A model generated the notes under the pieces. The model ran no database searches. It had not been told where the DNA came from and saw only the letters and a list, made by a program, of their open reading frames with translations. Positions 16,618 to 25,623 of a DNA stretch of 64,000 nucleotides are shown in pieces. The position numbers and the translations under genes are program-made. Source of the DNA: UBA6911 sp964481255 (GTDB taxonomy: Bacteria; Acidobacteriota; UBA6911). The stretch is from NCBI GenBank assembly GCA_964481255.1, contig CAYZTZ010000001.1, forward strand, positions 46,120 to 110,119. Reading direction: 5' to 3'. How positions within the stretch are numbered: position 1 is the stretch's first letter; each line of letters opens with the position of its first letter.

Positions 16618-17595
16618 CTATCGCGTCAGGTATTTGCCGCGCGTGGCGGGGGCGTTGCTGCCGTGAATGGCGTTGTGACAATTGAGACAGGACCGGGCTA
16701 CAAATCTCGTGTTGGGCGTCGTCGTCTTCGAACCCGGGATGCGGACAAACCCCTGATCGCCGCTGTAGGCCGTGCCGGGATGCCGCGACCAATCGTGGCA
16801 GTCCTGGCAAAGGTTCGGAACCTTCTCGGCCAGCAGTTTTGTATGCGAGGATCCGTGCGGCGTGTGACACGACAGGCAGTTTTCCTCCACGGCGGGGTGC
16901 TGGAACAGGAAGGGGCCGCGCTTTTCGGCGTGGCAGCTCCAGCATTGGACGTTCAGCGTTTCGTGTTTGATCATGGCATGGCTCTGCGCGCCGTGCGGGT
17001 TATGACAGCTGGAGCAGGTGACCTTGCCTTCGACGATCGGGTGGTGGGAAGTCTTGCCGATCTGCACCCGGACCTGCTTGTGGCAGCTGACGCAGGTCTG
17101 GTATTCCAGCTGCCGCTCGGTCGTCACAAGAGGGCTGACCGGAAGGTCGCGCCGCGTGAACGCCAGGGCGGAACCACGCGGCGTCGCGGCATGCACCGCG
17201 TGGCAGTCGTTGCAACGAACGTCGTTGCGCCCGTGGCGGCCCGATTCCCAGAACGCAAGATGACGGTTGCCCGCATGGCAGCTCATGCACGCCTGCGTCT
17301 GTTCCATGGCCGGGACTGCGCCCTTGCCGAAACGAACGGGATGCCTGTTTTCGGCGGGAGCGCTGACGTGCTTCGCGTTTTCACCATGACACGAGAAACA
17401 GGCCTTGCCGATTTCCGCGGGCGAACCGGGCTCTCCCCTGGCGCCGTGCTTGGTCTCCATGATGCCCGCCTGGTCTTTATGACAGGCGAGACAGATTTGG
17501 GGATCGCTCTGCGCCGACGCAAAGCGGCCGTGCGCGAAAAACAGGGCATGAAGCAGAAAAGCTGTGACGGAGATCCTAAAAGAGCGACGGGTCAT
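16618..17595 (-). CDS. Decaheme c-type cytochrome, DmsE/MtrA/PioA type
   Basis: 325 residues with a signal peptide (cleavage at about ASA-QS, residue 29) and ten CXXCH heme motifs: CLACH, CFSCH, CMSCH, CNDCH, CVSCH, CSSCH, CWSCH, CLSCH, CQDCH and CLNCH. Many extra His residues between them can be distal ligands. Length and heme number match MtrA/DmsE, which forms an electron wire through an MtrB barrel, and the barrel gene follows directly. Likely role: moving electrons across the outer membrane to or from an external acceptor or donor. GGGAG lies eight bases before the ATG. Confidence 0.93.
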   Translation of the reverse strand: MTRRSFRISVTAFLLHALFFAHGRFASAQSDPQICLACHKDQAGIMETKHGARGEPGSPAEIGKACFSCHGENAKHVSAPAENRHPVRFGKGAVPAMEQTQACMSCHAGNRHLAFWESGRHGRNDVRCNDCHAVHAATPRGSALAFTRRDLPVSPLVTTERQLEYQTCVSCHKQVRVQIGKTSHHPIVEGKVTCSSCHNPHGAQSHAMIKHETLNVQCWSCHAEKRGPFLFQHPAVEENCLSCHTPHGSSHTKLLAEKVPNLCQDCHDWSRHPGTAYSGDQGFVRIPGSKTTTPNTRFVARSCLNCHNAIHGSNAPATRGKYLTR

Positions 17596-17757
17596 GCGCC
17601 AATCTCCCTGCGGCCGGACGCCGCATGCGCCGATTTTCGCCCGGCTTCAACCCTCAGAAGGGTTCGTCCCCGGGCATATCTCCCGGCTGAAAACATGCCT
17701 GCCTTTTTTGTTCGTCGCCTTTGTAGATTTCGAGACGATCGAGACAGGCTGGTTTTT

Positions 17758-17786
17758 TATATAAATATTTCAGGTTTATAAATCAA
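17758..17786 (-). promoter_or_regulatory. Promoter of the cytochrome-barrel operon
   Basis: Minus strand TTGATT (17786-17781), a 17-base spacer, then TATATA (17763-17758). The start would be near 17751, leaving a ~155-base untranslated leader before 17595 in which I see no known riboswitch. Confidence 0.55.
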
Positions 17787-17872
17787 GCTGAAAATGAAGG
17801 ATGATGTCAAAATCGCCCGTCTCAAGGTCGAACGGATATTTGCCGGACGGCGTGGTCGATGGGGACCCGGAC

Positions 17873-20779
17873 CTACGACAGGTAGCGCGCCAGCATGCGG
17901 CCTGTGTGGGAATTCGGGCAGGAAACGATATCCTCGGGCGTTCCTTCGAACACAATACGGCCGCCGGCGTCTCCTCCCTCGGGCCCCAGGTCAATGATCC
18001 AGTCCGCCGTCTTGATCACATCCAGGTTATGCTCAATCACAACCAGGGAATTGCCTCCACTGATGAGCTTGTCGAAGGCGGCGAGCAGCTTGCGGATGTC
18101 ATCGAAATGCAGGCCGGTGGTCGGCTCATCGAAAACATACAGCATGTTGCCGCGGCCCGACTGCGAGATGAAGGAAGCCAGCTTGATTCTCTGGGCCTCT
18201 CCGCCGGAAAGGGACGTCGCGGATTGGCCGAGGCGGAGATAGTCCAATCCGATATCTTCCAAGACCTTCAGCTTGCGGATCAGCGAAGGCCTCCCTGCGA
18301 AGAATTCCATCGCTTCGCGAACCGTCATTTCCAGCACCTCGGCGATATTCCTGGACTTGTACCGGACCTCGAGCACGGAGCTCTTGAACCTTTTCCCGCG
18401 GCAGTCCTCGCAGGTCAGTTCGACGTCGGCCAGAAACTGCATCTCGACGGTGACCGTGCCGTTCCCCTGGCAGGTCGGGCATCGCCCGGCCTCGAGATTG
18501 AACGAGAAATGGCCGGGCCCGAAGCCCCGGCTGAAGGCGTCCTTCGTCGAGGCGAAAATGCGCCGGATCTCGTCGAAGGCTTTCGTATAGGTGGCGGGAT
18601 TGGAACGCGGCGTCCTCCCTATGGGAGACTGATCCACGAGAACGACGTCGGAAATGAGCTCCGCGCCGCGAAGAGCGTCCAGTCCCGTCAGGGGTTCCTT
18701 GAGCTCCCCCTTCGCCTTCTTGACTGCGGCGTAGAGAACGTCGTGAACGAGGGTCGATTTCCCGCTGCCGCTGACGCCGGTGACGCAGACGAGCATTCCC
18801 AGGGGAATCCGGACGTCCAGATGTTTCAGGTTATGCCTGTGCGCGTTGAGGATCTCGATCCGCCGCCCGCTGTTCCTGCGCCGGAAAAGCGGAACGGGGA
18901 TCTGGAGTTCCCGCCTTAAATAGAGGCTGGTGAGCGACCGTGTGTCCTCGAGCAGCGATGGGAAGCTGCCCTGAAAGACGACCTCCCCTCCGTTTTCGCC
19001 CGCCCTGGGCCCGAGATCAATAATATAGTCGGCCGACCGCATGATTTCCTGATCATGCTCGACCACGAGCACGGTGTTGCCCAGCGCCTGAAGACTCTTC
19101 AGGATTTCCACCAGCCTCCGGCTGTCTCTCGGATGGAGACCGATGCTCGGTTCGTCCAGCACATACAGAGCGCCGACCAGGGTCGATCCCAGGGATGTAG
19201 CCAGCTGGATCCTCTGCGCCTCGCCCCCTGAAAGCGACGAGGAAAGACGGTCCAGGGCGATATAGTCGAGACCCACGCGAACGAGCAGATCCAGCCGGTG
19301 GCGGATTTCATGCAGAATCCTTTCCGCTATCGAGGCCTGCTGCGGGGAGAGTTCCAGGGTTTTGAAAAAATCGGCCGCCTGCCCGATCGTCATCTGCGAA
19401 ACCCTGGTAATGGGCAATCCGCCGACGCGGACATCGCGCGCTTCCCGGCGCAGCCTCTCCCCGCCGCAGGAGAGACAGTTCGCGTAGCCCCGATACCGGC
19501 TGATGAAAATGCGCACGTGCATCTTGTATTTTTTGCGCTCGAGGTAATCGAAAAAGCCGAGAATCCCGGGGAAATGGCCCTGGCCGCGGATGATCTTGTC
19601 CCTCTGATTTTCCGGCAGTTCTTCCCACGGCACATCGACCGGAATACCCTCGCGCGCGGCGAACTGGAGCATACGGTTGTGAAACCCCCGGTAGCGCTGT
19701 CCGCTCCACGGATGGACGGCTCCCTCGCCGAGGCTCCTCGACTTGTCCGGAATAATCCGGTCGAAATCCAGCGTCAGCGTGTTGCCGAAACCCTGGCACT
19801 CCGGGCAGGCCCCAAAAGGATTGTTGAATGAAAAAAGCCTGGGTTCGGGCTCCTGGTAGGAGATACGGCACAACTGGCATTCGAAGGCTTCGCTGAACTT
19901 GACAAGGATGCCGGCGGGATGCCTGAGCCAGCGGATGTCGGGATGCCTCGCAAGGAGCATGGCTTCTGTTTCCGTCGGAGCGTCCGTCAGAAGGAGCACT
20001 TCCACGTGTCCTTCCGAGTCCCTGCTGCAGATCTCGATGGAGTCCACGAGCCGCTTCCGCATGCCCTCCTCGACCGTCAGACGGTCGACCACGACATGAG
20101 CTTCTTTGCATCCGCTTTTCCGCAGGGCGTCCGCCGCTTCGGACAGTTCCACCAGCTCGCCGCCGACCAGAAGCCGCACATAACCCTGCCGCTGCAGGCC
20201 GGGGATCATCATCGCAAGGCGATCGGCCGGACTTGCGGCGGCTGCTCGCGGCCTGGGCGGCCTGCGGGCGGAGGAGGCTTGCTGTGGCGGCGCGTCCAGC
20301 TCAAGGCGCATGCACAGATAAAATCGCTGGCCTTGGGGCAGAGACAGGACAAAGTCCGCGATCTTCTGGGGCGTGTCTTTTTCGACGACGCGCCCGCAGG
20401 AATGGCAGTAGGTCGTGCCGATGCGGGCGTAAAGCAGGCGCAGGTAGTCGTGAATCTCGGTCACGGTCCCCACGGTCGACCGCGGGTTGCGCGCGTAGTT
20501 CCTTTGACGGATCGAGAGCGCAGGACAGATGCCCTCGATGTCGTCGACATCCGGCCGGTCGATGCGTTCCAGAAACTGGCGCGCGTATGCGGAAAGAGAG
20601 GCGATATAACGGCGCTGGCCTTCCGCGTACAGAGTGTCGAACGCGAGACTGCTTTTCCCGCTGCCGGACACCCCCGTCACCACCGTCAGGGAATTCAAAG
20701 GGATGCGGACCGTGATGTTCTTGAGGTTGTGGACACGCGCGCCCTTGACGACGATGGCTTCTTCCTGTTCCGATTTCAC
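17873..20779 (-). CDS. uvrA: Excinuclease ABC subunit A
   Basis: 968 residues, cytosolic damage-recognition ATPase of nucleotide excision repair. Two ABC cassettes are present, with Walker A VTGVSGSGKSSLAFDTLYAE and VTGVSGSGKSTLVHDVLY and signatures SLSGGEAQRIQLA and SLSGGEAQRIKLA. Zinc modules are at CQLCRIS...CPECQGFG and CPTCQGNG...CEDCRG. An Ala/Pro/Arg-rich insert (about residues 170-190) is unusual. The start is GTG at 20779 with GGAGG about 11 bases upstream; the frame stays open further upstream but that part is low complexity and overlaps the divergent gene's promoter region. Confidence 0.96.
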   Translation of the reverse strand: MKSEQEEAIVVKGARVHNLKNITVRIPLNSLTVVTGVSGSGKSSLAFDTLYAEGQRRYIASLSAYARQFLERIDRPDVDDIEGICPALSIRQRNYARNPRSTVGTVTEIHDYLRLLYARIGTTYCHSCGRVVEKDTPQKIADFVLSLPQGQRFYLCMRLELDAPPQQASSARRPPRPRAAAASPADRLAMMIPGLQRQGYVRLLVGGELVELSEAADALRKSGCKEAHVVVDRLTVEEGMRKRLVDSIEICSRDSEGHVEVLLLTDAPTETEAMLLARHPDIRWLRHPAGILVKFSEAFECQLCRISYQEPEPRLFSFNNPFGACPECQGFGNTLTLDFDRIIPDKSRSLGEGAVHPWSGQRYRGFHNRMLQFAAREGIPVDVPWEELPENQRDKIIRGQGHFPGILGFFDYLERKKYKMHVRIFISRYRGYANCLSCGGERLRREARDVRVGGLPITRVSQMTIGQAADFFKTLELSPQQASIAERILHEIRHRLDLLVRVGLDYIALDRLSSSLSGGEAQRIQLATSLGSTLVGALYVLDEPSIGLHPRDSRRLVEILKSLQALGNTVLVVEHDQEIMRSADYIIDLGPRAGENGGEVVFQGSFPSLLEDTRSLTSLYLRRELQIPVPLFRRRNSGRRIEILNAHRHNLKHLDVRIPLGMLVCVTGVSGSGKSTLVHDVLYAAVKKAKGELKEPLTGLDALRGAELISDVVLVDQSPIGRTPRSNPATYTKAFDEIRRIFASTKDAFSRGFGPGHFSFNLEAGRCPTCQGNGTVTVEMQFLADVELTCEDCRGKRFKSSVLEVRYKSRNIAEVLEMTVREAMEFFAGRPSLIRKLKVLEDIGLDYLRLGQSATSLSGGEAQRIKLASFISQSGRGNMLYVFDEPTTGLHFDDIRKLLAAFDKLISGGNSLVVIEHNLDVIKTADWIIDLGPEGGDAGGRIVFEGTPEDIVSCPNSHTGRMLARYLS

Positions 20780-20973
20780 GGGCTGGGCATCCTCCGGAGG
20801 GCCACAGAATGGATGATAGGGAGGGCCCGGAACCTTGTCAACCGACGTTTCAGACCCGGCATGGCGCGCTGCGGCCGCCCCTAAGCCGCTCCAGAGGAAA
20901 GGATTTATCGCTGAAAACACGCGGCCGCTTTTGACATTGCCGCGGCCGCCGGACGATGCAATAATTCCCACCG

Positions 20974-21987
20974 ATGAAAAAAAAGCGGGATGCCGTCATA
21001 CTGGGTGTTGAACCTCCCCTTGGAGTTCCCGGGGGCGAGATCTCCATCGATTGCCGCGGTTTTGTCCCGGGCCTGTCCTCCAAGGTCCTGTTCGGCGAAG
21101 CGGAGGCTCCTCTTGTTTCCGCCTCGGAAAACCGGATTATCGCGAGGCTGCCCGACAGTCCTAATTGCCTCGGGCTCAGCCTCCATGTCGACAAATCCCA
21201 GTCTCCCGTTTTCCCTTTCGGGCTCGCGGCGCGCCTGGCCTCCGATCTGCACGCGGTCGCCAACCCCGTGGCGGCCCCCGACGGGAGTATCATCACCACG
21301 ATCAGCGGGACGCGGGGACAGCAGATTCCTCAACCTCTGGTCCGGGTGACGAAACGGGGGGACAAGATCCCCTATCCCTGCGAGATCATGAACCCTACGG
21401 GACTGGCCTTTTCAAAGGACGGGCAGCTTTACATATCCAGCCGCAGCGACGGGACAGTTCTGCGCTATACCGATTTCGAACACCTCGAAGTGGTGGCCGA
21501 AGATCTCGGAATCCCCTGCGGCTTGGCTTTCGATTCCAACGGGTTGCTTTACGTGGGAGACCGGACCGGCAGAATCTACAGGATCGACTCCTCGGGCAAC
21601 AGGGAGGAATTCGCCCAACTCGAGCCCAGCATCTCCGCGTATCACCTGGCAATGGATTCCGAGGACCGCCTCTATGTGACCGGCCCGACCTTCGCGATGC
21701 GGGACAGCCTCTACCGCATCTCCAGGAGCCGCGACGTGACCGTTCTCCTGCAGGGGTTGGCAAGACCCCAGGGGATGGCGTTCCTGCCGGACGGCGATCT
21801 GCTGATCTGCGCCGGATTTCAGGGAAGGAAGGGGGTATTCCGATATTCGCTTAAAAACGGGTCGCTCGAGCATTATATCGCCGGCCCCATCATGGTGGGC
21901 CTGGCTGTGTCAGGTCCCGATCTTTTCCTCGCGAGCAGCCATTCGATCTACAGAATCCAGCTCTCCGGAAAAAACGCCGTGAATTGA
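20974..21987 (+). CDS. TIG-domain plus NHL/SMP-30-type beta-propeller protein
   Basis: 337 residues. Residues about 8-95 look like an IPT/TIG immunoglobulin-like domain (GVPGGEISIDCRGF...). Residues about 95-330 are repeated propeller blades with the pattern GLAFSKDGQLYISSRSDGTV, GLAFDSNGLLYVGDRTGRIY and GMAFLPDGDLLICAG, as in NHL or gluconolactonase-like proteins. No signal peptide is evident, so it appears cytosolic. Function is unknown; a sugar-lactone or ligand-binding role is a guess. It is divergent from uvrA, with TTGACA at about 20936 but no good -10. Confidence 0.75.
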   Translation: MKKKRDAVILGVEPPLGVPGGEISIDCRGFVPGLSSKVLFGEAEAPLVSASENRIIARLPDSPNCLGLSLHVDKSQSPVFPFGLAARLASDLHAVANPVAAPDGSIITTISGTRGQQIPQPLVRVTKRGDKIPYPCEIMNPTGLAFSKDGQLYISSRSDGTVLRYTDFEHLEVVAEDLGIPCGLAFDSNGLLYVGDRTGRIYRIDSSGNREEFAQLEPSISAYHLAMDSEDRLYVTGPTFAMRDSLYRISRSRDVTVLLQGLARPQGMAFLPDGDLLICAGFQGRKGVFRYSLKNGSLEHYIAGPIMVGLAVSGPDLFLASSHSIYRIQLSGKNAVN

Positions 21988-22272
21988 CCGCCGAACCGCG
22001 ATCTTTTCCGGTCCGGCCTCATGGATACGCGGACGTTTTCCTTATGGACCAAATGAACCTCCCGGCGAACCCACCCTGCGGAGAGGGAGATAAGATATCC
22101 GGGCTCGCATCCCCTGCTCCCGGGGTTGAACCCGGCAGGAGAGCCTGGGACAGCGCGAATTCCGCGATGGGCGCGGGCTGCGGCGATGGAGATTTTTCTT
22201 GGTTGAATCGATGCATAGGGGCGGGGGAATCCTGTATCTTATTGCGCTGCGGTCAGCGAAGGACGGGGCGCC

Positions 22273-23400
22273 ATGACGACTGCTTCGGGATTCGGCTTCG
22301 AGATCCTTCATGAAGATGCGGCGACGGGTGCGAGACGGGGCGTTCTGCATACGGCTCACGGCGACGTGGAGACGCCGGTCTTTATGCCCGTGGGGACCTC
22401 TGCGGCGGTCAAGGCGATGCCGGCCGAGTTCCTGGAAGCCCTGGACGCCCGCATCATCCTGGCCAACACCTATCATTTATATTTGCGGCCGGGGCACGAA
22501 AGAATTCAAAGGCTCGGGGGGCTGCACGCGTTCATGTCCTGGGACCGGGCCATCCTGACCGACAGCGGCGGCTATCAGGTCTTCAGTCACCGCGAGCTCC
22601 GCAGCATCGGCGAAACAGGCGTGCAGTTCCGCTCCCATCTGGACGGAAGCCTCAACCTTTTCACCCCGGAAATGGTCATGGATGTGCAGGGCGCCCTGGG
22701 CTCGGATATCGCCATGGTCTTTGACGACTGCACGCCGTATCCGGCAGGATACGCGGACGCCGAGGCCTCGATGGAGCTATCCCTGCGCTGGGCCCGGAAA
22801 TGCCGGGAACAGTGGCGCAGAACCGACGACGGAAGCCGGGGATTGTTCGGGATCGTGCAGGGGAGCGTATACCCGGACTTAAGGAAACGTTCGGCGGAGG
22901 CGCTGGTGGACCTCGGTTTTTCCGGGATGGCGATCGGGGGGCTCAGCGTGGGTGAGCCCAAGGGCCTCATGCACGAGATCGTCGAGGCGACGGCCCCCCT
23001 CCTCCCGAGGGATCAGCCGCGTTACCTGATGGGCGTCGGGACTCCCGAGGATATCGTTCGGGCCGTCGCCCGCGGAATCGATATGTTCGACTGCGTTCTG
23101 CCGACCCGCAACGCGCGCAACGGATGCCTTTTCACCAGCCGGGGAAGGATCCTGATTAAGAACGCCGCCTACGCCGAGGATGCGTTCCCGCCGGATCCGG
23201 ACTGCCCTTGTCCTGTATGCCGCCGATACTCCCGCGCCTATCTGCGGCACCTGTTCCTCTGCGGCGAACACCTGTCCGCCGTTTATAACACACTGCACAA
23301 CCTGACCTTTTATCTTGACATGATGGGGAAAATAAGAGAATCTATCCGGCTTGATAATTTTGGCGATTGGCTCAAGCGGGCGGATACGATGAAGGAGTGA
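22273..23400 (+). CDS. tgt: Queuine tRNA-ribosyltransferase
   Basis: A 375-residue TIM-barrel enzyme that exchanges the anticodon guanine of GUN tRNAs for the queuosine precursor preQ1. Visible motifs are TDSGGYQVFS (substrate Asp region), FDDCTPYP, GGLSVGEP, the catalytic Asp in GIDMFDCVLPTRNARNG, and the zinc site CPCPVCRR with a later His. The gene leads the tgt-yajC-secD-secF series, the same order as in E. coli. Between 21988 and 22272 I found no other gene. Confidence 0.97.
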   Translation: MTTASGFGFEILHEDAATGARRGVLHTAHGDVETPVFMPVGTSAAVKAMPAEFLEALDARIILANTYHLYLRPGHERIQRLGGLHAFMSWDRAILTDSGGYQVFSHRELRSIGETGVQFRSHLDGSLNLFTPEMVMDVQGALGSDIAMVFDDCTPYPAGYADAEASMELSLRWARKCREQWRRTDDGSRGLFGIVQGSVYPDLRKRSAEALVDLGFSGMAIGGLSVGEPKGLMHEIVEATAPLLPRDQPRYLMGVGTPEDIVRAVARGIDMFDCVLPTRNARNGCLFTSRGRILIKNAAYAEDAFPPDPDCPCPVCRRYSRAYLRHLFLCGEHLSAVYNTLHNLTFYLDMMGKIRESIRLDNFGDWLKRADTMKE

Positions 23401-23512
23401 AATTTCCGGGATTTTACGCCCCGGACGCCGGCGGCCACGCCCGTTTCGTCGGATGGTTTCCTCCTGAACAGGCCGGTGGATTGAAAAATAGATTAAGGGT
23501 ACCGATACCGAA

Positions 23513-23818
23513 ATGGAACAGCCCACGCTGATGCAGGCTGCATCGCCCGATTTCCTCGTTCAGTTCGCCCCGATCCTGATCATCGGGGTCATCTTCTATC
23601 TTCTGATTTTCAGGCCCATGAGAACGAGGCAAAAGAAGGTCGAAGCGATGATCGCCGCGCTCAAGAACGGCGACAAGGTGATCACCAGCTCCGGGATCTA
23701 CGGCGTAATCGCCGGCGTCAAGGACAGGACATTCATCCTCAAGGTCGCGGACCAGGTGAAGATCGAGATCGCCAAGAACGCGGTGGCGGGCCTGCAGGCG
23801 CCCGAAGAGACCCCGTGA
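23513..23818 (+). CDS. yajC: Preprotein translocase subunit YajC
   Basis: A 101-residue protein with one TM (about residues 17-37, APILIIGVIFYLLIFRPMR), followed by the typical cytosolic domain (MIAALKNGDKVITSSGIYGV, VADQVKIEIAKNAV). It is an accessory of the SecDF complex, and sits between tgt and secD as usual. The ribosome site is weak. Confidence 0.95.
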   Translation: MEQPTLMQAASPDFLVQFAPILIIGVIFYLLIFRPMRTRQKKVEAMIAALKNGDKVITSSGIYGVIAGVKDRTFILKVADQVKIEIAKNAVAGLQAPEETP

Positions 23819-23939
23819 CAGGAAAAGCCGGAAGCGGAAAAGAGGAGGCCGGATAAGCCCGCGACCGTCCGCTTCCGGCTACTTTTGTCGAAATGGACCC
23901 GGATGGGCGCGCCGGCGCCCATAACAGTTTCGGTGATAT

Positions 23940-25550
23940 ATGCAGAAAAACTTGCGGTGGAAACTCATCCTGATTCTGCTATTCCTGTTGATCTGCGCGT
24001 ATTACTTTGTCAGTCCGAGGGCGAAGGGCGCGGGCTGGCTTTCCAGGCTCAACCTGGGGCTGGATCTCAAGGGGGGCATCCACCTGGTATTGAAAGTGGT
24101 GACCGACGACGCCCTGAACCAGGAGCTTCACCAGGATGCCGAAAGGATAGCCCAGGAGTTGCGAATCAAGGAAATCTCCTTCGCCGCTTCGAAAAAAGGC
24201 AACGGCTACTCCGTGGAAGTGACCGGAGTCGACAGGGATAAGAGCAATGTCGCGCGCGCCTGGCTCGAAACCACGTTCGGCCGCAAATATGAGGTCCGCA
24301 GCTCCATCGTCGACGAGAAGACGGACTTCAGCCTGACGCTGCTGGGCAGCTATATGCGCGAGATGCGGGAATCGACGGTGCGGCAGGCCCTGGAAACCAT
24401 CCGGCGGCGCGTGGACGCCCTGGGAGTGACGGAACCGACGCTGCAGATTTACGGCGGCGGCGAAGAGGATGTCGACGACCAGATCATCGTGGAGCTGCCG
24501 GGGATCGACGATCCAGACCGTGTCAAGAGCCTGATCAAGGATACGGCCCAGCTGGAGCTCTGTCTGGTGAAAAAGGACCAGGGCGGGCCGTTTTCCAGCA
24601 TTGAATCCGCCGTCCAGGCTCTTGGGGGAAGAGTCCCGGACGAGTATGAAATCCTTCCTTACCGGGAAGACCGGGGAGAAGAGAGCCGGCTGGAATATTT
24701 AGTGGTGAGCAAGTTTCCGGTCATAACCGGAAAGGATCTTAAAACCGCACGCCGGACCACGGACTCCAACGGCGGCCCCGCGGTCGGCTTCTTCCTCACA
24801 GCGGACGGCGCGGATCTCTTTTCACGCGCCACGGAGCAGCACGTGGGAGAGCGGCTCGCCATCGTTCTGGACAATGTCGTCAGTTCGGCGCCCGTCATCA
24901 ACGAGCGGATCGGCGCCGAAGGCATCATCCACGGCCGGTTCACCATCCAGCAGGCTGAGGACCTGGCTCTGCTTCTGCGCTCCGGCGCCCTTCCGGCGTC
25001 CCTGAGGGTCCTGGAGGAAAGAAGCGTAGGGGCTTCCCTCGGAAACGATTCCATCCGGTCCGGAATTATAGCGTCCTTGATCGGGTTCGGCCTGATCGTG
25101 ATCGGCATGGTCGTTTATTACAGGCTGTCCGGGATCAACGCCATCGTCTGCCTGTTGTCCAACCTCATCATCCTTATGGGATTCATGGGGGCGGTCGGGG
25201 CGACTTTGACCCTTCCGGGCATCGCGGGCATCATTCTCACGATCGGCATGGCCGTCGACGCGAACATTCTCATTTTTGAGAGGATCCGGGAGGAATTGCG
25301 TTCGGGAAAAACCGTGCGCGCGGCCGTGGATTCCGGCTTCACCAAGGTGTTCTGGACCATCTTCGATTCGAATGTCACGACACTGATTGCCGCGCTGTTC
25401 CTGTTTCAATTCGGCACCGGCCCGATCCGCGGCTTCGCCGTGACTCTCACGGTCGGCCTCCTGGCCAACATGTTCACGGCCATCTATATATCGCATCGGC
25501 TTTTCGACTGGCAGCTGGGCCAGCGGCGGGTTGAGACGTTGTCCATTTAG
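23940..25550 (+). CDS. secD: Protein translocase subunit SecD
   Basis: A 536-residue RND-family inner-membrane protein that uses the proton gradient to complete protein export. It has an N-terminal TM (about 8-24), motif LNLGLDLKGGIHLVL, the P1 head and ferredoxin-like regions (residues about 50-350), then five TMs with the conserved AVDANILIFERIREELR. The spacing to secF is 73 bases. Confidence 0.97.
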   Translation: MQKNLRWKLILILLFLLICAYYFVSPRAKGAGWLSRLNLGLDLKGGIHLVLKVVTDDALNQELHQDAERIAQELRIKEISFAASKKGNGYSVEVTGVDRDKSNVARAWLETTFGRKYEVRSSIVDEKTDFSLTLLGSYMREMRESTVRQALETIRRRVDALGVTEPTLQIYGGGEEDVDDQIIVELPGIDDPDRVKSLIKDTAQLELCLVKKDQGGPFSSIESAVQALGGRVPDEYEILPYREDRGEESRLEYLVVSKFPVITGKDLKTARRTTDSNGGPAVGFFLTADGADLFSRATEQHVGERLAIVLDNVVSSAPVINERIGAEGIIHGRFTIQQAEDLALLLRSGALPASLRVLEERSVGASLGNDSIRSGIIASLIGFGLIVIGMVVYYRLSGINAIVCLLSNLIILMGFMGAVGATLTLPGIAGIILTIGMAVDANILIFERIREELRSGKTVRAAVDSGFTKVFWTIFDSNVTTLIAALFLFQFGTGPIRGFAVTLTVGLLANMFTAIYISHRLFDWQLGQRRVETLSI

Positions 25551-25623
25551 CGGGAACTTCGGGGCGCCGCAGGGTGTCCAATCTCTTGGGATTTTCCGGT
25601 AAGAGCCATCTGAGGGTTTGATC

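Noticed and set aside
22100..22190. tRNA-like stretch with GGGTTGAACCC resembling a T arm
   Set aside because: No matching acceptor, D or anticodon stems around it.
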